Of a stretch of DNA of 49,542 nucleotides, positions 8,277 through 15,314 are shown piece by piece. The notes beneath the pieces are model-generated. The model saw only the letters and a program-made list of their open reading frames with translations, made no database searches and was not told the origin of the DNA. The translations under genes were made by a program, and so were the position numbers. Origin of the DNA: Muribaculaceae bacterium (GTDB lineage: Bacteria > Bacteroidota > Bacteroidia > Bacteroidales > Muribaculaceae). Within the stretch, counting starts at the first letter, position 1. Every line of letters begins with the position of its first letter. The stretch covers positions 1 to 49,542 of the forward strand of contig JAGCCU010000036.1 of NCBI GenBank assembly GCA_017651515.1, read 5' to 3'.

Positions 8277-10175
8277 TCATGATTGATGTAGGTGGGTTAT
8301 GTAACGGTAAAGTCGGGCATAGAAAGGATGGCGCGTCAATGTTGCGGTATCGCCCAGGATGATGAGTTTCATGCGGGCACGGGTAATGGCAACGTTCATT
8401 CGCCGCAGGTCACGCAGGAAGCCTATCTGGCCCGTTTCATTAGCGCGCACCATGCTGATTACTATGATGTCACGTTCCTGACCCTGGAAACCGTCCACGG
8501 TATTAATCGTGATGGCGTGTCGATAGGGCTTGAAGAACGGGGAGCGACGCACCATGCGACGCAATAGCTGCACCTGCGCGCGATAAGGCGAAATGATACC
8601 CATATCTATCTTCTCGTCAAGGATGCGCTGTCGCCCCACCCGATTGAAGTATTCTTCTATCGTGGCAAGGGTGAACTCTGCCTCGGCACGATTGATACGG
8701 CCTCCGTTATCACCCACCACTTCCTCCACGCTGTCGGCCAATTCGCTCGTATCTACCCACGTAATGGGCACGTCGAGGTCGAGGATGCTGCGGTGACGCA
8801 CCTCGGGCGCGCTTTTCACCTCGCCGCCATAGAACCAGTCGCTGGAGAACTGCATGATCTCATCGTTCATGCGATACTGCACCTTTAGTAGCGTGACCAC
8901 CTGTGGGTTGCTTGCAACGATGCGCTCCATAAGTGTATAGCCAAGACCACCTTGCAGGGCTTCGAGGCACTTGATGGTTGGCGGGAGCTGACAATGGTCT
9001 CCGGCAAAAAACACTCTGTTGGCCTTGCGGATGGCTATCCAGCACGCCGCCTCTAAGGCTTGTGCTGCCTCGTCGATGAACAGCGTGGCAAACTTCATAC
9101 CGTCAAGCACGTGGCTGGCGCTGCCGGCCAATGTGCAGGCAAACACCCTTGCCTGACCGAATATCTCGTTATGAATGCGAAGCTCAAGCTCGGTGATGCG
9201 CTCCTTAAGTCGTTCCACCTTCTGATGGTAGGCATCGCTGCCTCCACGCTTTCCACGTACCTCGCGCAACGCCTTACGCATGCTCCACAGCTGCGGGTAG
9301 TCGGGATGTGCCTCGAAACGTCGTTCATAGGTCTGCGACAGCATCTTGTCGTTAACTCGAGTGGGATTACCCACCCTCAATACATCAACGCCTCTGTCCA
9401 TCAGTTGCTCGCTGATCCAGTCCACAGCCATGTTACTCTGGGCGCATACCAGCACCTGATTCTCACGGCGCAATGTCTCATAAATAGCTTCGACAAGGGT
9501 CGTGGTCTTTCCCGTGCCGGGAGGGCCATGCACAATGGCCACGTCCTTCGCCCACAGCACCTCGTTGACCGCATGTTCCTGCGTGGGGTTAAGCCACGGA
9601 AAGCGCATAGGGTCGAAGGAGAACTTATGTGCCGTGCCGCGATTATAGAATAGATCACGCAACTCTGCCAGACGGTTGCCCTTGGCATTCGCCACACGCG
9701 TCAAAGCATCCATCATCAGACGGTAAGTGGTCTCGTCAAGAGCCAATTGCACTCCAGGGGCATCCGCACTTGCAATAGCGGCTATGGCACCCTCGTCGGG
9801 CATAATTACCACCATGCGGTTTTGCTCGGCATAGCTCACTGTGGCTGTAAAGTCGTAATAGGTGATGTCGTCAATGCCGCTCTTGCGGAAAAATGCCACT
9901 TGGCGGCCGTATTCGAAGTTGTGGTCCAACGCTTCGTCGGCATTCTCGGACGCGGTTGCGTCGGTCGTGCGCAGGATCTCCAACACCAGTTGGTTGAGTG
10001 AGTTATAGTAGTGACGCCCCACAATCATAGGGTACCAGCAGTCGCCACGACGCACACGGCGCTCAATTCCCACCACCTGTGTGAGACGCTTGAACTCCTC
10101 GCGCTCATGGTTCCACTCCAGCTGCAGCAACTGCCGCTGACGAGCCAGTTCCAATGTAGGCGACACCATACTCAT
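8277..10175 (-). CDS. Superfamily 1 (Upf1/IGHMBP2-like) DNA/RNA helicase
   Basis: The frame extends to 10310, but that start would fall inside tRNA-Tyr; I use the ATG at 10175 (632 residues; ATG at 10169 is equally possible). Conserved SF1B motifs appear in order: Q-like LNPTQEHAV; Walker A GPPGTGKTT (about 217-225); Ia VLVCAQSNMAVD; Walker B DEAAQ (about 368); III FFAGDHCQLPPT; IV-like VQYRMNDEIM; V TVDGFQGQERDIIVISMVR; VI RRMNVAITRARMKLIILGD. This is an ATP-dependent 5'-3' helicase of the Upf1/IGHMBP2/DNA2 branch, without an obvious nuclease domain. Its role in bacteria is poorly defined. It heads an apparent operon with the transporter and barrel genes, an odd combination that suggests convenience rather than a shared pathway. 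Confidence 0.9.
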   Translation of the reverse strand: MSMVSPTLELARQRQLLQLEWNHEREEFKRLTQVVGIERRVRRGDCWYPMIVGRHYYNSLNQLVLEILRTTDATASENADEALDHNFEYGRQVAFFRKSGIDDITYYDFTATVSYAEQNRMVVIMPDEGAIAAIASADAPGVQLALDETTYRLMMDALTRVANAKGNRLAELRDLFYNRGTAHKFSFDPMRFPWLNPTQEHAVNEVLWAKDVAIVHGPPGTGKTTTLVEAIYETLRRENQVLVCAQSNMAVDWISEQLMDRGVDVLRVGNPTRVNDKMLSQTYERRFEAHPDYPQLWSMRKALREVRGKRGGSDAYHQKVERLKERITELELRIHNEIFGQARVFACTLAGSASHVLDGMKFATLFIDEAAQALEAACWIAIRKANRVFFAGDHCQLPPTIKCLEALQGGLGYTLMERIVASNPQVVTLLKVQYRMNDEIMQFSSDWFYGGEVKSAPEVRHRSILDLDVPITWVDTSELADSVEEVVGDNGGRINRAEAEFTLATIEEYFNRVGRQRILDEKIDMGIISPYRAQVQLLRRMVRRSPFFKPYRHAITINTVDGFQGQERDIIVISMVRANETGQIGFLRDLRRMNVAITRARMKLIILGDTATLTRHPFYARLYRYITHLHQS

Positions 10176-10220
10176 ACCGCAATTTTTGCGCGAAATTAGC
10201 AAAAATCTGCCGAGCAGGTG

Positions 10221-10249
10221 TTGTATATTAGAAATATTTTGTAATTTTG
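10221..10249 (+). promoter_or_regulatory. Promoter of tRNA-Tyr
   Basis: TTG (10221-10223), 18 bp spacer, TAATTTTG (10242-10249). The mature tRNA begins 10 nt after the -7 box, so the primary transcript would have a very short 5' leader. Confidence 0.7.
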
Positions 10250-10258
10250 CGCTCCCAA

Positions 10259-10341
10259 GGGTAGATTCCAGAGTGGCCAAATGGGGCAGACTGTAAATCT
10301 GCTGCGTCATCGCTTCGGTGGTTCGAATCCATCTCTACCCA
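10259..10341 (+). tRNA. tRNA-Tyr (anticodon GTA)
   Basis: An 83-nt class II tRNA. The acceptor stem pairs GGGTAGA (10259-10265) with TCTACCC (10334-10340), discriminator A at 10341. The anticodon stem GCAGA/TCTGC encloses GTA at 10293-10295. A long variable arm and the T loop GGTTCGAATCC are present. CCA is not encoded. It has its own promoter upstream and a terminator 13 nt downstream. Confidence 0.97.
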
Positions 10342-10353
10342 CTCCACACAGAC

Positions 10354-10389
10354 TAGTCGGGTTGCCTGAATGGCAATCCGACTATTTTA
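10354..10389 (+). terminator. Rho-independent terminator of tRNA-Tyr
   Basis: A stem pairs AGTCGGGTTGCC (10355-10366) with GGCAATCCGACT (10372-10383); one G-U pair; 5-nt loop TGAAT; T-rich tail ATTTTATTTC. It lies between the tRNA and the 3' end of the convergent TPR gene. Confidence 0.88.
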
Positions 10390-10425
10390 TTTCAAAATGG
10401 TCAATACTTAGGTTGGAATACGATG

Positions 10426-11421
10426 TCAGAAAATGCCTTTCAGGAGCGACATTATTTTGTTATTACGGGTCTTTCCGGCAAGTAGATTCTCTATCTCAAT
10501 CACTTCGCTTGAAGCACCCAGACGTCGAGCCAAAGGCAACAATGATGTGAGCAACTGCTCGGCGGCAGCCCTGCGATTATTAAGGCGCATCAATGCCTTT
10601 GCAAGGCCAATGGAAAGTTTGATTTCGCGCAGCCCCATCGCATCATTGAGTTTTTTCTGATAGCGCAGAGCCTTGGTGTAGTATCTCACGGCATTACGCC
10701 CATCACCCATTTCCAGCATTATGTCACCTTCCTTCTTGAGAGTGTCTATGAGCATGTTCATCGCCTGTCGGGTTTCGTTTTCATCGCCACCACTGAGCTG
10801 GCTCATATAGAGTGATGCTTCCTGTTGATAGTGTTCCAATACGCTCATCTGCTTGCTGCGAGACTGAATGATGAGCGTTGAAGCCTGCACCGAATAGAGT
10901 AGCATCGCTGAGAACCGATGCTCATTTTTCTTTGTCAGTCGCTCAAATAGTTTCTGTGCGTGAGTGAGTTCTTTGGAAGCACGACTGTTGTCACCAGTAC
11001 GCTGGTGAGTGAGTGCAAGATTATATAAAATCGAGGCCACAAGAGCAAGGAAATCTTCACCGCGTTTGCTGGTGTATTCAGTAAGGAACATCAATGCCGA
11101 CTCAGCGCAACTGAGTGCTATGGAATACTGACCCTCCTCAATAAACAGGCACATACGCACGAGCCACAACCAAGAGCTGTAGAGCAAAGGCATCTTGTCG
11201 GCATCATCGCCATAGACCAGATAGTCAACCACCTGCGAAGCCTGTGCATTGCGCTTGTCAAGCATCAGGTAAAGTACATAGGTCATAGTCATGTCAAGAA
11301 CCACCTCACGGCTAAGGCCGTCGATGGTGGGCAATTGTCCCGATGACTCTATCTGAGCCTTGGCGATAGTCATATCGTTCGCCAGATGCGGAAATGAAGC
11401 TTCTATGAGAAGTGGTTCCAT
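10426..11421 (-). CDS. Tetratricopeptide-repeat protein, function unknown
   Basis: A 331-residue, almost entirely helical protein with no signal peptide or membrane segment. TPR-like helix pairs are recognisable at SILYNLALTHQRTGDNSRAS (about 127-146), GDIMLEMGDGRNAVRYYTKA (about 234-253) and LAKALMRLNNRRAAAEQLL, with the A/G/Y spacing of TPRs. Probably a cytoplasmic scaffold or regulator. It starts 17 bp after the PfkB-like gene and is the last gene of the lipoprotein-kdsD-PfkB-TPR operon on the minus strand. I do not recognise a specific family. Confidence 0.72.
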   Translation of the reverse strand: MEPLLIEASFPHLANDMTIAKAQIESSGQLPTIDGLSREVVLDMTMTYVLYLMLDKRNAQASQVVDYLVYGDDADKMPLLYSSWLWLVRMCLFIEEGQYSIALSCAESALMFLTEYTSKRGEDFLALVASILYNLALTHQRTGDNSRASKELTHAQKLFERLTKKNEHRFSAMLLYSVQASTLIIQSRSKQMSVLEHYQQEASLYMSQLSGGDENETRQAMNMLIDTLKKEGDIMLEMGDGRNAVRYYTKALRYQKKLNDAMGLREIKLSIGLAKALMRLNNRRAAAEQLLTSLLPLARRLGASSEVIEIENLLAGKTRNNKIMSLLKGIF

Positions 11422-11438
11422 CGTGCTGATTTAGAACT

Positions 11439-12347
11439 TTATAATACCTTTTTCGTTATGCAGTGTTCATCGCTTTGAGCAGCACTCAAAGCCCAATGAC
11501 GCGCCTGAGAAATAATCTTGTTCCATGTCGCCTTATCGACGTCGCCAAGTGTCTCATGGGTAATTTCACGACTTATCAGCTCGTAAACTATTCCCGCCGT
11601 CAAGCCCGACTGCCAGCCAAGCAGGTTAACGTCATCAGGCGCATCCGATTTTAGCGACGTGAAAGTATTGTCGCCTCGGTAAACAGTTTCACGCAATTGG
11701 TCATCAATAAAAACAAACGTATTGTCGTAAAACCTTATATGATTCTGATAACATTCACCACTCTCCTCACCAGGGAAAATCGTGTCCAAGTCGTGACGTG
11801 TTGCAATCACGAGTTGCGATATTTCCAGGTTTTCCAAAATGTGTGGCATTACATGAGTGATTCGGAAGTTGATGCCATGCTGCAAACCAGGCAGATAGAC
11901 AATTATCGCATTTCGGTCAATAGCATGCTTAAGCAGGTCAAACAGGCGATTTCGCTGTGGCAGATTGACAGCATACAGTGATCCGATGAGTACTATATCG
12001 TCCTCATCGATGCGAGGCCACACCACATCGAAACGTTCATCAGGATATTCGCCATAATTGACTATCAGAGGTTTCTCGCCATCGACAAAAATTGCTGAAA
12101 GACGGGTAGAACCATCGGGATATCGGTCAATGGAAGAAACATCAACACCGTGCCTGCTAAGGAAATCCACTATTATATCTCCAACACTATCGGTTGTACA
12201 CTCGCTTACCATCGAACACGGCACACCGGCCTCAGCCAACGAAGCCGCGGCATTGGCCACACGCCCACCCACAAAGGCTTTGATAGGCTGACCACCACGA
12301 AATATCGTATCGAGTACCGATTCACCTATTGCAATTATCTTACGCAT
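11439..12347 (-). CDS. PfkB-like sugar-kinase fold protein lacking the catalytic GAGD motif
   Basis: 302 residues. The N-terminal half is clearly PfkB/ribokinase-like: IIAIGESVLDTIF, the di-Gly substrate motif FVGGRVANAAASLAEAG (Gly27-Gly28, Asn32), and VGDIIVDFLSRHGVDVSSI. The C-terminal signature that should read DTxGAGD reads D239-VNLLGW-Q, so the catalytic Asp position holds Trp245 and the anion-hole glycines are missing apart from one. The segment GLTAGIVYELIS that follows keeps the expected helix. It may be a non-catalytic sugar-binding protein or a kinase using other residues. It sits between kdsD and the TPR gene (36 and 17 bp gaps), so a link to sugar-phosphate metabolism for Kdo is plausible but inferred. 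Confidence 0.8.
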   Translation of the reverse strand: MRKIIAIGESVLDTIFRGGQPIKAFVGGRVANAAASLAEAGVPCSMVSECTTDSVGDIIVDFLSRHGVDVSSIDRYPDGSTRLSAIFVDGEKPLIVNYGEYPDERFDVVWPRIDEDDIVLIGSLYAVNLPQRNRLFDLLKHAIDRNAIIVYLPGLQHGINFRITHVMPHILENLEISQLVIATRHDLDTIFPGEESGECYQNHIRFYDNTFVFIDDQLRETVYRGDNTFTSLKSDAPDDVNLLGWQSGLTAGIVYELISREITHETLGDVDKATWNKIISQARHWALSAAQSDEHCITKKVL

Positions 12348-12383
12348 TAGCGTTATATGTATTTATTTAGTCTAAAATTTCTC

Positions 12384-12992
12384 TTAATATCTTGACTGAC
12401 GACTCAACTGTCCTAAATAACCCCCATGATGGCGCTTGCCATATTCCTCGCGGTTGAAGCCAGTAGCAAGCATTGTGTTTACTACAAGTACATCACCCAT
12501 GACTGTCATCATGGTAGTGGACGTTGTGGGTGTCAGGCCCAACGGGCAAACTTCAGGAGCGCCACCTGTCCACAGGCACACATCGGCATGGCGTACAAGC
12601 TCACTGTCTTTATTACCTGTGATAACAATGAACTTCATGTCGGGGTATAGTCCCTGAGCCAGTTCCACCAGTGCCACAATCTCGCTTGTGCGACCAGAAT
12701 TGGACAGCAGCAGCATCACATCGTTACGTTGCAACACACCCAGGTCGCCATGCTGAGCCTCACTGGGATGCAGGAAAACGGCTGGAATTCCTGTTGAAGA
12801 GAACGTAGTTGCAATGTTGTCAGCAATCTGACCACATTTGCCCATTCCCGAAGTCACCAACTTTGCCCCGCCGCGATGCACATGCTCCACTATCAGCTCC
12901 ACAGCCTGCTCATAACCGTCGGTAACCGGGATATGTGCCACCGCCCTACTCTCAGCATCGAGGATTTCCCTCATTTTCTGCTTGACGTCCAT
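12384..12992 (-). CDS. kdsD: D-arabinose-5-phosphate isomerase, lone SIS domain (KdsD-type)
   Basis: A 202-residue SIS-domain protein. It should interconvert ribulose 5-phosphate and arabinose 5-phosphate, the first step to Kdo for lipopolysaccharide, in the cytoplasm. Signatures: TSGMGKCGQIADNIATTFSS (48-66), LHPSEAQHGDLG with His81, LLSNSGRTSEIV with Glu104, and GFNREEYGKRHHGG near the C-terminus with His188/His189. These match the KdsD/KpsF/GutQ active-site blocks. Enterobacterial KdsD has about 120 extra residues of CBS domains; these are absent here, as known for Bacteroides enzymes. It lies 21 bp after the lipoprotein gene and 36 bp before the PfkB-like gene. A related SIS isomerase activity cannot be fully excluded. 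Confidence 0.85.
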   Translation of the reverse strand: MDVKQKMREILDAESRAVAHIPVTDGYEQAVELIVEHVHRGGAKLVTSGMGKCGQIADNIATTFSSTGIPAVFLHPSEAQHGDLGVLQRNDVMLLLSNSGRTSEIVALVELAQGLYPDMKFIVITGNKDSELVRHADVCLWTGGAPEVCPLGLTPTTSTTMMTVMGDVLVVNTMLATGFNREEYGKRHHGGYLGQLSRQSRY

Positions 12993-13013
12993 ACTTGCTG
13001 AAACGTGAACTCA

Positions 13014-13388
13014 TTACCATGTCCCAATATAACGGAACACCAAATATTCATGGAACGAGTTGTTGCTGCTCATCAACATGTCGCCACGGTCAAAACGATA
13101 GTAGAAATCTTCAGTCAATCCATCACTGTGACGCAATCTCAAATGCCTGCTGCCAATCCTATCCCAGTAGAAAGTGGTGCGCAGCGATTCTTGAATGTAG
13201 TAACCTGTTCCATCATCATAGAACGCATAAGTTACTCGCTCATAGTCGTATTGCTCATACTCATCATAGCCGTCACAATAGGCATAGCTTTCCCACGTTC
13301 CAAGGAAATCTTCCCTGTCGTCCCAGCCACAGCCACTGAGCATCACACTAAGCATCAGCAGTGTAAACAAATATTTTACAGTCTTCAT
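13014..13388 (-). CDS. Small lipoprotein, lipocalin-like
   Basis: 124 residues with a lipoprotein signal peptide: lysines, hydrophobic core, then lipobox VMLSGC with Cys20. The mature part begins WDDREDFLGTWESYAY and continues with alternating strands rich in Tyr, Phe and Asp (YAFYDDGTGYYIQ, FYWDRIGSRHLRLR, FYYRFDRGDMLM), a pattern like small lipocalin-type domains beginning with GxW. Ligand unknown. It is the first gene of the operon continuing into kdsD (21 bp gap), with a consensus promoter at 13420-13451 and a riboswitch-like RNA further upstream. Confidence 0.75.
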   Translation of the reverse strand: MKTVKYLFTLLMLSVMLSGCGWDDREDFLGTWESYAYCDGYDEYEQYDYERVTYAFYDDGTGYYIQESLRTTFYWDRIGSRHLRLRHSDGLTEDFYYRFDRGDMLMSSNNSFHEYLVFRYIGTW

Positions 13389-13419
13389 AATAACAATAAT
13401 CTCTTGACTTATTATTTTG

Positions 13420-13451
13420 CAAAGTTACGAATAAGCGAGAGAAATGCCAAA
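13420..13451 (-). promoter_or_regulatory. Promoter of the lipoprotein-kdsD operon
   Basis: On the minus strand: TTTG (complement of 13448-13451), 20 bp spacer, TAACTTTG (complement of 13420-13427). Start codon about 32 nt downstream. This lies downstream of the riboswitch-like RNA, so transcripts from here would not contain it. Confidence 0.82.
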
Positions 13452-13543
13452 TAAAGTGCAAGGTGAATGCAATATTAAACAAAGTTTAAGTATTGCTAAA
13501 CCGCAGCCTTTATTATCTAAATTTATTTGAGCATTTAAATAAA

Positions 13544-13648
13544 CTGCTAACGTTCGGTATTACCCGAACAAGTTCAGTAAAGACCCTCACTTAATCGCAG
13601 TTTTCCAAGCGAAAGTAACTTCGGCGGCAGGGAAACGGCACTGCATTT
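13544..13648 (-). promoter_or_regulatory. TPP-riboswitch-like RNA, variant or decayed
   Basis: Read on the minus strand this stretch follows the thiamine pyrophosphate aptamer layout. GUGCC (13641-13637) is preceded by CAGU (13643-13640). A P3-like stem GUUUCC (13636-13631) pairs with GGAAAA (13606-13601). CUGCGA (13600-13595) stands where CUGAGA is expected. ACUG (13578-13575) can pair with CAGU as P2, replacing the usual GGGU/ACCC. GAACUUGUUC (13575-13566) follows, then the P5 hairpin GUUCGG-GUAAUA-CCGAAC (13569-13552), containing the conserved GGnUAAUnCC. The 3' half is close to consensus; the 5' half departs at CUGAGA and has about 16 extra nt before ACUG. No thiamine gene follows; the next gene on this strand is the small lipoprotein. 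The other bases of 13389-13718 show only the promoters listed separately. Confidence 0.5.
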
Positions 13649-13695
13649 TTATCACTCAAGAACGATTTTTCAGCATCATTTTCGTCCTATTGATT

Positions 13696-13703
13696 CAAAA
13701 GTA
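13696..13703 (-). promoter_or_regulatory. Possible -7 box for the riboswitch-like leader
   Basis: The complement reads TACTTTTG, matching TAnnTTTG. A transcript from here would start about 13690 and enter the TPP-like element about 40 nt later. The -33 position has only a weak match (TTTC), so this is tentative. Confidence 0.4.
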
Positions 13704-13705
13704 TG

Positions 13706-13713
13706 TAACTTTG
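13706..13713 (+). promoter_or_regulatory. -7 box of the GT2 gene, probably giving a leaderless mRNA
   Basis: TAACTTTG matches the Bacteroidota -7 consensus and ends only 5 nt before the ATG at 13719. The -33 region has a weak TTCG. The expected transcription start falls on or next to the start codon. Confidence 0.6.
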
Positions 13714-13718
13714 TACTC

Positions 13719-14435
13719 ATGAAAGCCTTGCACATAATCACACCCGTAAAAGATTCCTTGGAATCCACACTCGAAACCATTGATGCCATAATGAGCTCAA
13801 AACTCACATGGCCACATTCTTACACTATATACAACGATTTCTCAACACCTGAAACGACAAGTCGTCTTATCGCAGAAGCCGACAGGCAAGGCTTCACACT
13901 GATTAACCTAAGTGACATCACCAATCATCCATCTCCCAACTATCGGCTCGTACTACAAGAAGCACAGCGCAAGGCACTTGAAGCTGATGCTGGACTGCTC
14001 ATTGTGGAAAGCGACGTGATAGTGCATCCCGATACATTACAACGACTTGCCGATGGTGCCATGTCCCATCCAGAATGTGGCATTGCAGCCGCTGTGACTG
14101 TTGATGACAATGGCAAAATAAACTATCCCTACCTCTATGCCGCTGGACAAGAAAACAAAGTGATTGACAGCCGCAAGCACTGCAGTTTTTGCTGTTCGTT
14201 GCTTACACCCGCCCTGCTCAAGACATTTGACTTCGGAGATTTGGACGAGACAAAGAGCTGGTACGATGTTACCATCTCGCACAAATCTTTGAAACTGGGA
14301 TTAAAAAACTATCTGTTCACCACTCTGCCAGTAGTGCACCATCCACACGCTAGCCGCCCGTGGAAACAGCTCAAGTATTCCAATCCACTCAAGTACTACT
14401 GGCGAAAATTCACCCGCGGCCTCGACAAAATATAA
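13719..14435 (+). CDS. Family 2 glycosyltransferase
   Basis: 238 residues, cytoplasmic or membrane-peripheral, GT-A fold. The N-terminus KALHIITPVKDSLESTLETI with YTIYNDFSTPETTSRL matches the nucleotide-binding start of GT2 enzymes. GLLIVESDVIVHPDTLQRL contains the acidic ESDV in place of the DxD metal motif. A second conserved region, FGDLDETKSWYDVTISHKSL, resembles the ED-x(n)-D acceptor region. The short basic C-terminus (PLKYYWRKFTRGLDKI) may bind membrane. It transfers a sugar from an NDP-sugar, acceptor unknown. It stands alone, divergent from the kdsD operon and convergent with mtgA; the 91-bp gap to mtgA holds a short repeat of ACTGAAAACT units. Confidence 0.83.
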   Translation: MKALHIITPVKDSLESTLETIDAIMSSKLTWPHSYTIYNDFSTPETTSRLIAEADRQGFTLINLSDITNHPSPNYRLVLQEAQRKALEADAGLLIVESDVIVHPDTLQRLADGAMSHPECGIAAAVTVDDNGKINYPYLYAAGQENKVIDSRKHCSFCCSLLTPALLKTFDFGDLDETKSWYDVTISHKSLKLGLKNYLFTTLPVVHHPHASRPWKQLKYSNPLKYYWRKFTRGLDKI

Positions 14436-14526
14436 TTAAAGTTTTAGTAAAGCCTCGATTATTTCACGATTATACCAATGGTCTCGGCATCAGCCTTACT
14501 GAAAACTGATTACTGAAAACTGAAAA

Positions 14527-15210
14527 CTACTCGGGCATGGGGAATTGTGGTGTGCGCGACATTTCACGCATAATCTGCTGGCTGCGGCGTTGGAGACGAG
14601 CCGTGGGATGAACTGAATCTCGCTTGAGTGGATTTGGCAGCGAGGCAGCAATCAACGCCGACTGTTGCTTGGTCAGTTTCTTGGCAGAAGTTCCGAAATT
14701 CTCTTGTGCTACCGCTTCGATGCCATAGATTCCTTTCCCCATCTCTATACTGTTGAGATAAACCTCCATGATGCGCTGCTTGCCCCATATCTTCTCGATA
14801 AGGAAGGTGAAATAGGCCTCCAGACCCTTACGAATCCAGTTATGTGCAGGCCATAGGAAAACATTCTTTGCTGTCTGCTGACTTATAGTGCTGGCTCCGC
14901 GTTCACGCTTGCCGTTAAGCGCATCAAGCCGTGCCTGATGAATCTGCTTGAAATCGAAGCCGTTATGCTCAAGAAACAACTGATCTTCACTTGCTAGCAC
15001 TGCATGAGGCGCATGCTTGCTGATGCGCTCCAGCGGCACCCACTCATGCTTGAGTGTGGGATAGTCGCCATCGGCCATCTGCTGCACACAACGAATCATC
15101 ATGAGCGGAGTGATATAGACTGGCACAAAGCGATAGAAAACCACAGCAATAATAGTCGATGCAAAGAAAAATATCAATATGTTTCGCAACCAGCGAAAAA
15201 TGAAGTTCAT
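14527..15210 (-). CDS. mtgA: Monofunctional peptidoglycan glycosyltransferase
   Basis: 227 residues, the usual length for MtgA (GT51). One N-terminal transmembrane helix (about 9-28) anchors it in the inner membrane. The catalytic Glu75 is in [16 protein letters not shown], followed by [16 protein letters not shown], then the long motif [27 protein letters not shown] (in part), [19 protein letters not shown] and [16 protein letters not shown]-like text near residue 190. It polymerises lipid II into glycan strands without a transpeptidase domain. Alone on the minus strand, 105 bp after the stop of the nuclease-fold gene, from which it is separated by a hairpin terminator. Confidence 0.95.
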   Translation of the reverse strand: MNFIFRWLRNILIFFFASTIIAVVFYRFVPVYITPLMMIRCVQQMADGDYPTLKHEWVPLERISKHAPHAVLASEDQLFLEHNGFDFKQIHQARLDALNGKRERGASTISQQTAKNVFLWPAHNWIRKGLEAYFTFLIEKIWGKQRIMEVYLNSIEMGKGIYGIEAVAQENFGTSAKKLTKQQSALIAASLPNPLKRDSVHPTARLQRRSQQIMREMSRTPQFPMPE

Positions 15211-15258
15211 TTAGTTAATTATGATAATTAATAGACTATAGTACCCATTTTATATCAA

Positions 15259-15289
15259 ACTGCCCGAGGGCTTAAACCGCTCGGGCAGT
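15259..15289 (-). terminator. Hairpin terminator of the endonuclease/phosphatase-fold gene
   Basis: A perfect inverted repeat, ACTGCCCGAG (15259-15268) against CTCGGGCAGT (15280-15289), with an 11-nt loop. It lies 26 nt after the stop of the gene ending at 15315. The following T-tract on the minus strand is weak. Confidence 0.7.
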
Positions 15290-15314
15290 GTATCATTGCA
15301 TTTGCAGCGCGGGG

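Noticed and set aside
10176-10310. Longer N-terminus for the SF1 helicase
   Set aside because: The extension would overlap the tRNA-Tyr gene and its promoter and has no helicase features.
13544-13648. Ordinary functional TPP riboswitch
   Set aside because: CUGAGA is changed, the P2 sequence is replaced and no thiamine gene follows; kept only as a variant candidate.
14498-14530. Repeated ACTGAAAACT units between the GT2 and mtgA genes
   Set aside because: Only two to three short imperfect copies; too little to call an element, though similar stretches are common between Bacteroidales genes.
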